From Taiwanofungus camphoratus (taxonomy: Eukaryota > Basidiomycota > Agaricomycetes > Polyporales > Taiwanofungaceae): a stretch of DNA of 64,000 nt. The stretch covers positions 372,001 through 436,000 of the forward strand of contig CP021221.1 of NCBI GenBank assembly GCA_003999685.1, given 5' to 3'. The notes under the pieces were generated by a model. The model searched no databases and was not told the origin of the DNA. It saw only the letters and a program-made list of their open reading frames with translations. The position numbers and the translations under genes are program-made. Shown piece by piece: positions 1 through 11,881 of this stretch. How positions within the stretch are numbered: position 1 is the stretch's first letter; each line of letters opens with the position of its first letter.

Positions 1-840
1 CATATGGGCCCTTTTATTTTGCTTGCTCTGCAAACCATCCAGCTTCTCTGTTGTTAACAGAACGGCCTTCAGGAGTGACAGACTGAAAAAACAAATCCTG
101 ATCAGCAGTGGTAAAACACCAGTGGGTACACTTGATGATGAAGGTTGCCTTGTTCTGTAAAACATCCTCAACAGATGAAAAACAAAAAGGGCAAAAGAAA
201 CTTACCTCCACAACATAAGAAGGCATAACCTGTTTGAGAACCAGCTGATGTGCTTTGATGGACTTCTCCTTAATGCACTCCTGATCACTGGCCAGCCTGT
301 CCTGATGCTTTTTAGCATGTTCAAGGGTCTTATTGTTCTAAATTGAAAGTGTCAGTGACAAAAAATTGCATAAAAAAATCTTCACTTTCCTTCTGTGTCT
401 TCTCAGCTTTTCACCCCATCTTGTCAAGCACCTGTTGCACATCAGAGGTCTTGGCCTTTCTGGCAGGCTGTTGGCACTATGATCAAGATAATTATCTCAA
501 CAACTTCTGAAAGATAATTTTTTTGCACTTACCCTGAAATTTCTGAGCAAGAGGCAATTCCGGCAGAGAATGAGCACTGGCTATTAGCAGACAGATCCTT
601 CAAACTCAAAATGTTAGCCTTCATAATGTAATAAAATAAGTTACTTACATTGGCAGCCCCTGTTGCACCCATAGTGGTTGCCATCAGCATTGCACCTATG
701 GCCATTGGCATCACACTCAATCAGCTCCCATTCTTTTCCTTTTGAACACAGATAGGACATCATTTTTGGGTGACCTACTGGGTCTGGGGATGCTTGGAAG
801 CTGATCTTGTCAGTCTGGAACTGTCCCCCATCACCTCAAT
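1..840 (-). pseudogene. degenerate spliced-looking coding remnant, unrecognised
   Basis: Read on the minus strand, several short blocks look coding and are separated by GTAAGT-type donors (for example the block 655-833, donor just left of it). One block is cysteine-rich with the run CDANGHRCNADGNHYGC, and the last block (14-226) ends in a stop. At least one stop lies inside another block. I do not recognise the family. It may be a lineage-specific gene or a decayed transposon gene; the 5' part is unclear. Confidence 0.25.
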
Positions 841-1181
841 GTCTTCTGCCACTGTGTAAGTTGTGATAGAGGGTTAGCAGTGGGCTCCAGCTTCCCACAG
901 CACTGGACTGTGAGAAATCCCACACAATCAGTCAGTCAGCCTGGCGGCTTGGGGCACAGGACATACCATAATGCATGTGCACAAACCAGGCTATACAACC
1001 TTTCAATATAAAAGATGGTCACAGACTGATCTTGCATTTTTAAGACACAGACTACCAAGTTTATACTACTACATGAAGAATGTAAGATAAATTGGGAGCA
1101 GCATAGTATGTGGCACTCTAACTTTTTGATGTCAAGTTCTCATGAGGCTCTAGAAGTATCTGGCACCTATCAGCTGTTAGT
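841..1181. other. gap, no gene seen
   Basis: AT-rich sequence with no convincing reading frame or structured repeat. Confidence 0.4.
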
Positions 1182-1365
1182 GTTACTGTAGCACTGCATA
1201 GCCTCACTGTAGATGTATATAAACCCTAGAGTCCCAGTCCTGGAATCTATCCCCAGTTACTTACATTGGACTCTAACTATTGCCCTAGCTCTTCTGTCCC
1301 AGCAAGTCATCTGTGCTTCATTTATCTTGGAGTATAACTCCTTGTGATATTGTCTGCATTAAACA
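1182..1365 (-). repeat. partial LTR-5 copy
   Basis: About 184 bp closely matching 2520-2709, ending in the same AACA. It lacks the first part of the 312 bp unit. Strand is given by analogy with the copy at 2398, which abuts a minus-strand polypurine tract. Confidence 0.6.
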
Positions 1366-2397
1366 CGTATTGCAGGATAGTCTGCTGAAATGGAAAGGAT
1401 CAGTCAGAAGCTTGTATGAGCTCATTGAAGTGGCTGCATGATCACTGGTTGACAATATCAAAGAACACTGATAGACAGTATCAATGTAATGCAAGTTGTG
1501 ATTCACAGTCATTACATTGAGTTTGCAACAGAATACCTGCATCCTCAGTGAACCCATTGCAATAGGATACTTGCATCCCCAGTCAACCCATGTTTAAATA
1601 ATTGATTAATGTCAAATGGCCATTCATAATGTGTCACAATAATGTGCTCTGTCACAGTCCCTTGGTCAAGCTGGAGTGCTGCCGGACTTGGAGTGGCCAC
1701 AGTAGACTGTGGGCCACTTACATCATTAGTGGCGGAGCTATTGGATTGGAGTTGAACACAGGCCACATTAGTTTTGTGGCTGGGTCATATGTTTGTATTG
1801 TTCTCTTTTTGATGGACTCTATTGTTCTGTGGTGGAGCCCTTTGTTCTCACCAGCATAAATAGTGCCCTGTAGTCCGGAGTAGCCCCCCATCTCTGTGGC
1901 TTACTTCGGACTCCAGGTATGTAGTAGAGTACATTATTTGAATACATCTCTGTGGCTTACTTCGGACTCCAGCACTTAGTTGCTGTTCCCTGCGTCCCAT
2001 TTTGATATAATGAGCAAACATCAGCATTTATTGGCCCATTACAACAGGGTTTTTCACTGGATCTCTTGGCATGAGTATTTTTTAGGAGAACTTGTCATGA
2101 ACCTCGTCCCACACAAATCTGAGTTATTGGAAGAAGCCCAAAATCACAAGTGATTGATGTCAATCTTCAAGCCTTGATCAGAGGCCAGCATTAATGACAT
2201 GCTCTATATGCAGCAAGTCCTCAAAGCTAAGGACACTCAAAAATCCAACAGATGCTCTCTGGACTATGCAAAGATTACTGGTGGCCTGAAATGGCCTCAT
2301 GATCAACTACATCAAAGGCTGTTAACCTTCTGCTATGACTGTTGAAGTCTGACTTACATGTCAAAATATCGGACTAATGCACTGCATTGTAATGCTG
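1366..2397. other. repeat-derived gap with a 27 bp direct repeat
   Basis: No gene recognised. A 27 bp sequence beginning atctctgtggcttacttcgg occurs at 1890-1916 and again at 1946-1972 (56 bp period). It is followed near 2003 by ttgatataatgagcaaac, which faintly resembles the initiator-Met-type primer-binding site of Copia elements. This is too weak to call an element. Confidence 0.35.
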
Positions 2398-2709
2398 TGC
2401 TTAGTTACCTTAGATACCATCACTACACAGCATTACTATGGACACTGCCTCATCTTAGTTACAATCACTGTACAGCCTTGTTGATATCAATCTGTACAGC
2501 CATGCAGTGCACACAGCCTTAGTATCCTAGTTACTGTAGCACTGCATAGCCTTACTGTAGATGTATATAAACCCTAGAGTCCCAGTCCTGGATCCCCAGT
2601 GACTTACATTGGACTCTAGCTATTGCCCTAGCTCTTCTGTCCCAGCAAGTCATCTTTGACTTCATTTATCTTGGAGTATAACTCCTTGTGATATTGTCTG
2701 CATCTAACA
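2398..2709 (-). repeat. LTR-5, probable 3' LTR of an old gypsy element
   Basis: A 312 bp unit with TG...CA ends. It is shared with 5281-5580 (inverted) and partly with 1182-1365. On the minus strand the sequence next to it (2710-2730) is a purine-rich tract, AATGGAGGGGCC, as expected for a polypurine tract directly upstream of a 3' LTR. Integrase coding follows on the same strand, so this is most likely the 3' LTR of the fragment at 2710-3990. Confidence 0.6.
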
Positions 2710-3990
2710 GGCCCCTCCATTTGACATTTTAGGAGCCTTTAAAATGATATCGTGACTTCATGAGTTGAATCACTATAGTAGAAGATAGGAGACATTATAA
2801 GTAAAATCGTAGACGTTCGAGACTTTGTAGCTAAATAACTGAGTGAAGGATTGATAAGGAAAGTGATAATATGACAGAATGGAAAGTGAAAAGTAAATTG
2901 GACGTAGCGGAATCTTAGCTAAGATTGGGGTATCATAGGTCATTTTTATGTTTCTTTATTGAGGCTCAGATGGAATAGAGTCAGAAATAGGAGGGGATGG
3001 ATATGATCCTAGGTCTTCATCATCACCTTGAGTGGTAGAGAGTTCTAATTCACGAAGTCGTTCTGTTGATACATTCAAAAGTTCTGTAGAGAGGTCGAGG
3101 GCTTTCTATGCCAAATAGAGGATGACTCAAAAGGCTGCTGTAGGCCTATCGAGTACTGAACCATCTAATTTGCAGAGGAGGTAGGCACCACCTTTGTTCC
3201 TAGACACGATGAGTAATGGACCAAGATAGCGAGGTTGTATTTTCCAATTTAGAGACTTTTCTATCTGCGTGTTGTGAACTAGCACTAAATCGCCTTTTTT
3301 GAAGTTGAAGTTGTGGATCGTATGCTTGTGCTTCTCTTTGAATTGAAGAGCAGCTTGTCTTTGAGCTTTGTAGACCTTTGAATGTAGCTCTGATACCTGG
3401 ATTACTCACTTTTGCAGTGCAATAGCACGACATGTGATGAGATCGGTAGTGGATAGGATTGAGGATGGAGGATGGAGGATATATGTGGCTTCTATGATGT
3501 CCAGAGGGATGACAGGATGGGTGCCAGTGACCGCAAAATAGGGCAAACATCCCTATACGCTTTCGAGTGGTGATCCTTTCAAATCAGAAGACTGAGTACG
3601 CTGCCTGTGACCATCTAGACTCTTCACCATCTACGACTTTGAATAGAGCCTGCCTAACATTAAAGTGAGGCCTCTCAACCAGCCCATTGGCATGCAAATT
3701 GTACCCGCTGATATGAATGTGGCATAACTGGTACTTCTTTGCTATGTAGCTTGTAGCTTTTACAAAGGGTGCATCATTGTCAGTGACTATTTTCAATAGT
3801 GCACCCCACCTACAAACAAAGTCTTCAAAAAGCCATTCTGCCAAGGCTTTAGCAGTCTCCTTGTGAAGCATCCAAAATTTGAGGTACTGGGTTAGGGAAC
3901 ACCGGCCTTGTACCAAGATAACTGAATGCAACCCTTCAAAGATGGACTGAATGCAACCCTTTGACGTGAGTCAAAAGTGGACTGGATGCA
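2710..3990 (-). mobile_element. Ty3/gypsy fragment: integrase core and C-terminal part
   Basis: The minus strand encodes a retroviral-type integrase core (3584-3931) with TDNDAPF and HANGLVERPH, followed by the C-terminal integrase region (about 3190-3550). This resembles a gypsy family widespread in basidiomycete genomes. Gag, protease, RT and the 5' LTR are not found next to it. It is an old, broken remnant with several breaks. Confidence 0.75.
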
Positions 3991-5280
3991 ACCCTTCAAG
4001 TACTGTAGAAGGCAGACAATAGATGCAACTCTTCAAACATCATTGAAGATGGAAAGATGCAGTAGAACACAGTAGAATAACTAAATTGAAGGGCTCTTCT
4101 TGAGCTCTGCAAGAAAGGGGGAAAGTAACTTCTCTGTTGTTTCAGGACACCATACATTACATTTATACTACTGTACTGCAATCTAAGGTGCATCAGAAGT
4201 GATGTAGTATGAATGACATTCTAACTACTTGCATACTATGAACTACAGAGTGGAAGAGGCTACTGTACTGATGTCACTAGAAAGAATGAGACAATGCAAT
4301 GTATGTGGACTAGACTTAAGGCAAACCTTGCTACTGTAGCATGATTGAGTGCATTGAGTGGCGCATTGTAGCAGATCAAGTGATATTGGAGTGGTGAGGC
4401 TGGTCACATGCAGGGATATTAAGTGGTGCTACATGTGGCATATTGTGTGCAGAGGGAACAGTATGCCAGAATGTTGGGCTGGATCTGTTGGAGTGGCTGT
4501 AGCATAAATTGAAGATGTCAGAGAGTCTTGCTGTGGCATTCAGACTGTATCTGCTGTGTCGAGTGGGGTCAAAGACATGACAAAGGCTTCAGGATTGAGT
4601 CAGAGTGCTCTGTGAGGCCTAGAGGGGCCTGGCACCTATCAGTGGTCACCAGAGAACTTTAGAAGGGTAGGATGAAGTCTAGAGCATATCCTGATGATAG
4701 TACTATAATATACACCAGTAGAGCTGGATATTTGGCTATCACTGCAAGCTAAAGGTATACAAAAGTTTTATCAGCAGAACTTTGCTGAATCAGAGTACAA
4801 GGCAGCCTAAAAGGGTAAAATGTCATATGGGCTTGTTCTACTGAGACTTTGTGATACAAAATCAAGAGTGCATGAGGCTTTCTAAGTCTAGACTTCAGAA
4901 TTTTAGACCACTTCAGAGGCTATCAGAAGTGTGTACAGCCACAGCAGAGAGCAAAGAGACTTAGCTGATGATATAAAGTTAGAGAGCCAATAGGTGACAT
5001 AGGATGAGTGGCTGGGACTATATAGAACAGCATAGGAGGCTCAGAAATGTCTGATAGAAGCTTTGCAGTACTTTGTCCAAATTTGTAGACTTTGTGGGCA
5101 TTTAGAGGTGTTTTAGAATAGGATAGAAGGGCCTCTCTAGTCATTGTAGGCTTTAGAGGAGCTGTAGGCTGTTTCTTAAAGGAATAAAAAGCTTCTAAGG
5201 TCACAATTCAAAGCCCAGAAGGTTGTGAAATTTATCAACATATTAAAAAATGAGAATTTGAGAATGCACAGATTCTCAAA
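3991..5280. other. gap with short degenerate repeats
   Basis: No gene recognised. A motif close to ggatgcaacccttcaa recurs several times between about 3919 and 4040 at roughly 40 bp spacing. The rest is low in coding signal. Confidence 0.4.
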
Positions 5281-5580
5281 TGTTGAATTCAGACAATATC
5301 ACAAGGAGTTACACTCCAAGATATATGCAAGCAGAGATGACTTGCTGGGACAGAAGAGCTAGAGTCCAATGTAAGTCACTGGGGATCCAGGACTGGGACT
5401 CTAGGGTTTATATACATCTACAGTAAGGCTATGCAGTGCTACAGTAACTAGGATACTAAGGCTGTGTGCACTGCATGGCTGTACAGATTGATATCAACAA
5501 GGCTGTACAGTGATTGTAACTAAGATGAGGCAGTGTCCATAGTAATGCTGTGTAGTGATGGTATCTAAGGTAACTAAGCA
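5281..5580 (+). repeat. LTR-5 copy, inverted relative to 2398-2709
   Basis: A 300 bp copy of the LTR-5 unit in the opposite orientation, with intact TG/CA ends (tgttgaattc ... aactaagca). No 5 bp target duplication is seen at its flanks, and no element interior is recognisable beside it. Confidence 0.6.
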
Positions 5581-5690
5581 CTATATACAGGATATTGTAC
5601 ATACATGGGAAACATCTCATAGTGAAGGGACATGCAATGAAAAGATACAGCACATTAGTGCAATGAATATGGAACAAGTGTAAAGGTGAA

Positions 5691-7117
5691 CTATGACCCT
5701 TCCAGCCTCCTAAACCAAGGCCTTGGCATCATTATCGCCCTGTTTGGACTGGAGAGACCAGGATCAGTGGAGGAGGCAGGGATGCGACAGCAAGAAAGAG
5801 GAAGTGAACTTAGGTCGAGTGGTGTGAGAGTACGACCAGTCAGGGCGGTCTCAGCACAATAAAGCTCTGAGATGTAACCCTTGAGACACATCGTGTGACT
5901 CTCAGCCATCACACGATCGTACCAGAGGCCCTCAATGATGGCTTGGTGAGCAGGAGTAAGGCCATCCAGGTACTCGACACTGTTGAGAGCCAGTGAGGCT
6001 TTGAGTGACATAGTGGGTGCAGGAGTTGGCTTTGTCTTTTTAGGCTTCTGAATACAAGGCGGAGACACTTGGGAAGGATGACCAGCAGCTAAGCAACGTT
6101 TTAGCATCAGCAACTGTCCAACAACAAAGTTGAGAGGAGCCCTACCATGCTTTAAAATGCGTACTCCACGCTCTTTACCATCCACAGAGAAACCACCCCA
6201 ATAACACCCTTGCAACTCCCTCATACACTTATCGCACTCTACGGCACCTGCAGGGAGATCACACTCGAAGTCAGTGGTGTATGTGTGGCAGCAATTGCAC
6301 TGGGTGGCTGTGATAAGCTACAAACAATAGTGAGAAGGGGTGCACTCACCTTAGTATGGTTTTGCCAATGTTCCATTGCCTTTGCCATGTTAGCTAAGGC
6401 CTTGGGCGTCGGAGAAGCCTTCGCTTTAGAGGAATCCTTTCTCTGAGCAGGAGGGGCCCCTATAAAAACACTGGAACTAGTGGAAGAAGCAAGCTCACCT
6501 ACTTGGCCACTAGAGACAGAAGCCATAACAAAGCTGGCTTGGGATGTCACACAGGTAGAGGAGGCTGCCTTGGCATAAGCAGAGGGACAACAAGTATGAG
6601 AAGAAGTATGGCTAGGAGCAGGAGAAGGAGCAGATGGGGCAGCAAGCTGAGCAGCACACTTAGCTGCCTCCGCACGAAGTCATTCAGTCACAATAGCAAG
6701 TTCATGCTGTGCATTGTGTTCTTGGAGCATGGCAGCAAGCTGAGGAAAGCCAGTCTGAGCCCACGAGATCCATGATGAATCTGCGAGAGGAAGGATTGCC
6801 ATCAGGCCTTCGATGATTGTGGTTTCCAGTGCAGAATCAGCCAGTGCATTTGAGGCTTGGGAGAGGACGTGCCAGTTGCTCTGTATCATGATGAGATCAA
6901 GCAGCGAACAATCAAAAGGAATGCGCACCACACAATGCTCTAAGTTTCTCACCCACTGCAAATAATCCTCAGTCTCCACTACATCTTCCAGATGCGAATC
7001 AAGGAGTGTGAGTACATCACTATGGGCCAGGTCAATGCTGTCAGCATCCATGTCATCAAACATAATAGGGAGAGAAAAGATAAAAGTGGAAGAGGGGAAA
7101 AATATAAAGACATCCAT
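5691..7117 (-). CDS. hypothetical protein with a six-cysteine cluster
   Basis: A probable spliced minus-strand gene in three or so blocks. 6680-7117 is acidic and Leu-rich, starting at the Met at 7117. About 6365-6600 is Ala/Ser/Lys-rich and ends at a GTGAGT donor. 5691-about 6310 follows after a TTTGTAG or CACAG acceptor. The last block opens with CNCCHTYTTDFEC, then CDKC and a further C six residues on, giving CX2CX8CX8CX2CX6C, which resembles the fungal Zn2Cys6 spacing but sits mid-protein. The remainder is low-complexity. Similar cysteine clusters occur in lineage-specific agaricomycete proteins near repeats, so it may be a captured or repeat-associated gene. Function and exact exons are unknown. 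Confidence 0.4.
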
Positions 7118-7232
7118 GGTTAGCTTTTATCACAATATTGCATGCTTCACAGATCAGACACAATAGGCTAAATATTCCCATGGCTGCATGCACTGACTGA
7201 GAACAGTCAGGGTTTCAATAGAGAGAAGGTGA

Positions 7233-7812
7233 TAAGTCCTATGACCCCCTGGGCTCAGAATTGTGATGTTAGGAGCCTTCTAACCCTCTTACAGACCATC
7301 CTACAGCTCTCCAATAACCTATATCATCTGGGATAGGTCCCTAAGATGCTCCTAACACATTTTTAGCATTCAAGACCCTTCTAACTCTCTATGAAGTCCT
7401 GTGAGGTCACTCAAAGTACTACGAAGCTTCGAACACTAGCTACGAAGTCCTTAACTCTTGCTAAGTCCACTACCAGACACTGCTGGCCCTCTCATATTGT
7501 TCTATTGGGTCCAGGTCCCAGCTACTACATCATTTATCCTGGGTTTAGCTAAGAAGGCTTAGCTAAGTCTCTTCAATCTCTTGTGACTGCAGGCACCTCT
7601 GATAGCCTCTGAAATGGTTCGAAGTTCTGAAGGCTGGACTTAGGAAGCCTTGCACATCCCCTGGGTCTCGATTCTATACCATAAGGTCCTTCTACAATGC
7701 GTCCATATGATCCCCTACCTATTTAGGACATCTCCTACCTCAATTTGGACAAGTCCCGCTGGCAGAAACTTTGTATGCCTTTAGCCCACTAGAACAGTTG
7801 ATCACAGTGTAT
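7233..7812. repeat. direct repeat R, copy 1
   Basis: About 580 bp matching 8356-8935 base for base over most of its length with scattered changes. It shares blocks such as gaagcttcgaacactagc and gaccatcct. It ends at gatcacagtgtat, exactly where the LTR-1 copy begins. Its nature is unknown; no coding is seen. Confidence 0.7.
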
Positions 7813-8355
7813 TGATACAATTTCTTTTATCGCATATCTTATCGGTCAGACCTCGGATCGGTCCCGTGACCTTTCTCTTCTAGGACGAGCCTCGGGTAGG
7901 CCCAACTTTTTCGCGCAGCGTCTTGACTCATCGCTGCTTATGGTACGGGCCCCGGTTACTCATGGACTCTGACTCATATCGGGCCCTGCTTACACATTCT
8001 GTCTTACGCTTACTGATTGCTAATACGGCCCAATGACTCATATCGCCTTACTTACGCTTACTCATGCTGATTCTTAGACCACGTGCCATGGTCCGTGCGC
8101 AGAGTAGAATACGTATATAAGGCCCTGTACTTTGTAGGTCGGACCTTAAGTTCGATCTGGTTACCAAGTAGCTAGTTACCACTAGCAATCTTATACTCAT
8201 ATCTTGTGACCTCTCACTTCGTACCTGAGTACTTGCTCGACTCTATCGACTTCGCCCAGGAGGACATATGCAGTGTCCATAAAGCCTCGCTACTATCTCT
8301 AGTAGTCAGGTCCTCACGTTTGAGGCTTTCCAGTCTTTGATACCAGTTTGTATCA
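7813..8355 (+). repeat. LTR-1 copy between direct repeats R
   Basis: A 543 bp copy of LTR-1 (TGATAC ... GTATCA) carrying the TATATAAGGCCC promoter motif. It lies exactly between the two R copies and has no matching 5 bp target duplication (left tgtat, right tcctg). It is the same length as the two solo LTRs inside element A. Confidence 0.85.
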
Positions 8356-8935
8356 TCCTGTAGTCTCCTGAGCTCCGAATCGTGATTTTAGAAGCTTTCT
8401 AATCCCCTCACAGACCATCCTATGACTCTCCTACAGCCGACAACAGGTGGGATAGGTTCCTATGATGCTCCTAATATCTCCTTTGCCTCTTAAACCCTTC
8501 TAACACTCTACAAAGTTCTGTGAAGTTATACGAGGTGCTACAAAGCTTCGAACACTAGCCACGAAGTCCCTAACTCCTACTAAGCCCACTATCAGACACT
8601 GCTGGCCCTCCCATATTGTTTTATTGAGTCCAGGCCCCAGCTACTATGTCATTCATCCTGGGTTTGGCTAAAAAGGCTTAGCTGAGTCTCTTCAATCTCT
8701 TGTGACTGCAGGCACCTCTAATAGGCTCTGAAATGGTCCGAAGTTCTGGAGGCTGGACTTAGAAAGCCTTGTGCACCCCCTAGGTTTCGATCTCATGCCA
8801 TAAGGTCCTTCTATAGCGCATCCATATGATCCTCTACCCATTTAGAGCATCTCCTATCTCGATTAGAACAAGTCTCGCTGCTAAAAACTTCGTACATTCT
8901 TAGCCCACTAAGACAGTTGATCACGGTGCATGGCT
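8356..8935. repeat. direct repeat R, copy 2
   Basis: The second copy of the unit at 7233-7812, starting directly after the LTR-1 copy and ending at gatcacggtgca. It is diverged by many transitions. Confidence 0.7.
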
Positions 8936-9520
8936 GCTCTCAGATAGTCATCTCACCCTCATGGATGAACTTGGTCACCTTTCTACTGTACATAGTTCCC
9001 CTGTTTCAGTTCCTATTCAGTTCCTATCCTCCTTGTGTTCACTTCAGAGCCCATGTGCTTTAGTACACATTTTGGACTTGTCAGGATCACTTCATGCCAG
9101 AATAGTTCACCTCACTCTCTTCTATTTAGTCAGAGGTAGTTTACCATATACCAGAGAGACCTCTCAGTGCATGCTTCTCCCTTTGGAATACAAGTTCCCC
9201 TGTAGCTCCAATCTCAGAAAGTGATGTGAGCGCAGCCTTAAAAACGGTCCTAAGCCCCTAAAGTCTCCATCCTAGCTCTGTTTCAGTATCTTTAAACTAC
9301 ATCTATGCTCGCAATATATCTACAAACTATATCTACGCCCCTCGAACTGCACACTACGATCCACGAAGCCGACATGACTTCACACCCTTCAGTACATCCT
9401 ATAGCACCTATCCCCAAAGGCTCACATTGTGTCATCCCTACGTCCCACGATAGCACTATGACTTTCCTATAGCCTCCATTTCAGGTCATAGTACATCTCC
9501 CTACGCCCTCAAACTCCCCA
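8936..9520. other. gap, repeat-derived, no gene seen
   Basis: A short open frame (8961-9224) exists but has no recognisable domain. The sequence style (cttcgaag and ctacgaagtc words) resembles R and LTR-2, so this may be part of the same long repeat. Confidence 0.35.
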
Positions 9521-10085
9521 ACCTAAGCCTCGAAGTCAACAGACATTTCAGAACTTCCAGTGATCTCGTTCTCCCATCCCTATTCCAAGTATTGACTCTC
9601 TGAACCATCTGACCTCTTCTACAGGTCTCCTACGCTAGTCAAATCTCGCACACCTCGCTCTAACAAACTCCGAAGCATTACACCCTTTAGCTAACTTTAG
9701 TTAAGGACTTCGAAGCAGTCTTGTACCCTTCACCAATTAGTTGAACCCATATTTCCCTGACCTATCGCTCTCTAACCCTACGCAGCCTATGAAGTCAGAT
9801 AGTGTGCTTTAGCTAAAACTTCGAAGGGCTTCGCAGAACTTCAAAGGACTTCGCACACTCCAGAGGGCCTCGCAAGGTCTTTGAGATTGTCTAGCACATA
9901 GGAGCAAGATCCTGTTGCACAGGACCCTTGACCCCTTACTCCCTCGTATATAAAAACAAGACATATAGGTCTTCCAGTATCATACAGGTTGTGGCTCCTC
10001 TTTTCATATCCCCATAGTTCCTCTACTACTTTTTAGCCACATTATGGAGCACTCCCTAGGTACCAGGGTCCCCTAGATCATATCA
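9521..10085 (+). repeat. LTR-2, copy 1
   Basis: About 565 bp, nearly the same as the second copy that begins at once at 10086 and is split by elements A and B. It has a TATATAAAAACAAG promoter-like box near 9956 and ends near tcccctagatcatatcaa. It is LTR-like but the 5' boundary is uncertain. Confidence 0.6.
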
Positions 10086-10196
10086 ACACCTCGAAGCTAG
10101 CATATACTTCAGAACATTCAGTGACCTTGTTCTTCCATATGAACTCCCAGTATAGACCCTATGGACCATCTGACCTCTTTTATAGATCTCCACACT
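10086..10196 (+). repeat. LTR-2, copy 2, left piece
   Basis: Matches about 9521-9630 of copy 1. It ends in acact at 10192-10196, the left target duplication of element A. The copy continues at 18972-19004 and again at 26074-26500, showing that two elements inserted into one LTR-2 copy. Confidence 0.75.
10192..10196. repeat. left target duplication of element A
   Basis: acact here against atgct at 18972-18976. The uninterrupted LTR-2 copy 1 has acgct at the same spot, so both differ from the original by one CpG transition on opposite strands. Confidence 0.75.
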
Positions 10197-10696
10197 TGTT
10201 ACCGGGGGGTTCACCCTGGTAATGCTGCAGAAGCTTAAAGCAGTGTGCAGCGAAGGGTCGAGGAGGAGTGGCAGTGACGATGAGTCACGATCCTCAGTAG
10301 TCTTCAACTACAAGCCCTATGTAGTCACAATAGTCTTTACGGGCTTCTTGGGGTGCGAGAAGGTGTGTAAAGAAAAGCGTGTATTGGTACTAATGCGTAG
10401 TACACTTCAGAATGGATGAACAAAGAGAATATGACTAAGGAAACCTTCAGCAGAGGGTCCCTCCTTTATACTGCCACTGCTGACCCCCAGGTATACTAAA
10501 CAGTCCCCCAGAGACAGCATAAGGCAAGAGGAGTCAGCAGCCCGAAAGTACATAACTATCATGGCGTAAGTGGGGATGGTCGGCCTGTCAGTTAATCTGG
10601 GTAAGTAATGCATGGAGGGGATGCCACATGTCCATGGTGTGATGAACAAAGGGAAAGAAAAAATGAACAAGTCTCTAGTCCTACCTGTCAGTAACA
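10197..10696 (-). repeat. LTR-3, 3' LTR of element A
   Basis: A 500 bp LTR matching 18472-18971, with TGTTAC/GTAACA ends. A purine-rich tract (sense GAGGAGACGGGGGTAG) lies directly upstream in the element sense, at 10697-10715. Confidence 0.92.
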
Positions 10697-10737
10697 CTAC
10701 CCCCGTCTCCTCTCAGGTGTTGCCCCGACACCTACTT

Positions 10738-11115
10738 TCATGACCTGGTAGCTTCCTCGTCAGGCTGCTTTGACCCACTGATTTCAGACCAAGCGGCCCC
10801 TGCCTTGAGGCATTGGTCGGTGTCGTGGTCATCAGCGTAACAATCCAGACAGCGAGGCGGGACGAAAGGCTCAACAGCTGGCTCCTCCAATCGTGGCCAG
10901 TGAATGCAGTCGGCAGCAGCATGATTGAGGCCCATGCAGAATTCACAGGCCCCAGCCCATTGGTTCAGGGGGTGGCACTCGGGGTGGAGACAAACTGTCC
11001 ACTTGTCTTGTGTGGAGGAGGCCGGGCGCATGATGACGGAGGAGGGTGGTAGGAGATGCTCGAGGGTGGAGACGACATTGGTGCAAAGGAGGAAATTTAG
11101 ATGGGAGCACGTCAC
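10738..11115 (-). pseudogene. element A 3' region with two CCHC zinc knuckles
   Basis: An open frame downstream of integrase and chromodomain encoding two classic retroviral-type knuckles, CEFCMGLNHAAADC and CLDCYADDHDTDQC (both CX2CX4HX4C). Element A also has a separate gag knuckle near 15480-15540, so this is an additional nucleic-acid-binding module at the 3' end. Element B has a counterpart in the same place. Confidence 0.65.
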
Positions 11116-11686
11116 ATTACAGGCCTGTCAGTATGATATACCAATTTCCCGGATGGGGCTGGCCCACCACTTAGCTTTATTGTGCTCCCTTTTCTCCCTC
11201 TTCCCTCTGTACCCCCTTATTACCTGATTGAGGTGTAAGACGACCTCAGCCTGATGTCGGAAAATGGCAACCTGGGCCGCAAGATCGGGCCAGATGACGA
11301 GGGCAGTGTCCACTGCTGGGCATAGTCGTTCGTTGGCCAGCACCCATCCAAGGTGGTCGGCAGGGGTCAGGAAGTCGACGGCGAGGCCAGATGTTGCTTG
11401 GCGAGGTAGGGAAACAACGATCCCCTTGGCAAAGTTGGGGAGGTTCTGCGGTCCCCAAAAGAAGGGGTTCAGGATGTGGGCGTTTCCTGCGGTGAGGATA
11501 GAGGTGGCAAGGTGGGCTCAGGTGGTGTTGGTTCGATGGGACATGGTGGGAGGTGGCCTTGAAATGCTGCAGAGTTGCTCTTTGCAGGATAGTTGAACGG
11601 TTGCCAACTGGGTTGATGCCTAAGTGGTTTGCCTTCTTATAACGCCTCAGCAGGTCAGGGGAATGCTGTAGATCATCTTTCTTCTG

Positions 11687-11881
11687 TCAGGTGCTGGCAG
11701 AGACTGGCCATTCCTTCCATTTGATGAGGAACTCCCACTTCCCACGTCGGGCATGATGCCCGTGGAGGGCCTCGACCTCGTACTCTTCTTCCTCTTCAAC
11801 CAGATCAGGTGGTGGTTTCAGAAAGTTGGGTCCATGTTCCACCGTTTCTCTATATAGGGTGAGCAGTGATGCGTGGAACAC
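11687..11881 (-). pseudogene. element A chromodomain
   Basis: An acidic stretch followed by EYEVEALHGHH ... KWEFLIKWKEWP, the chromodomain signature at the C-terminal end of integrase that defines chromoviruses. In this family it targets integration to marked chromatin. Confidence 0.8.

Noticed and set aside
2003-2025. Copia-like primer-binding site
   Set aside because: The resemblance to the initiator-Met site is weak, and no Copia gag or pol follows.
8961-9224. 87-residue forward frame between repeats
   Set aside because: No recognisable features, and it is surrounded by repeat-derived DNA.
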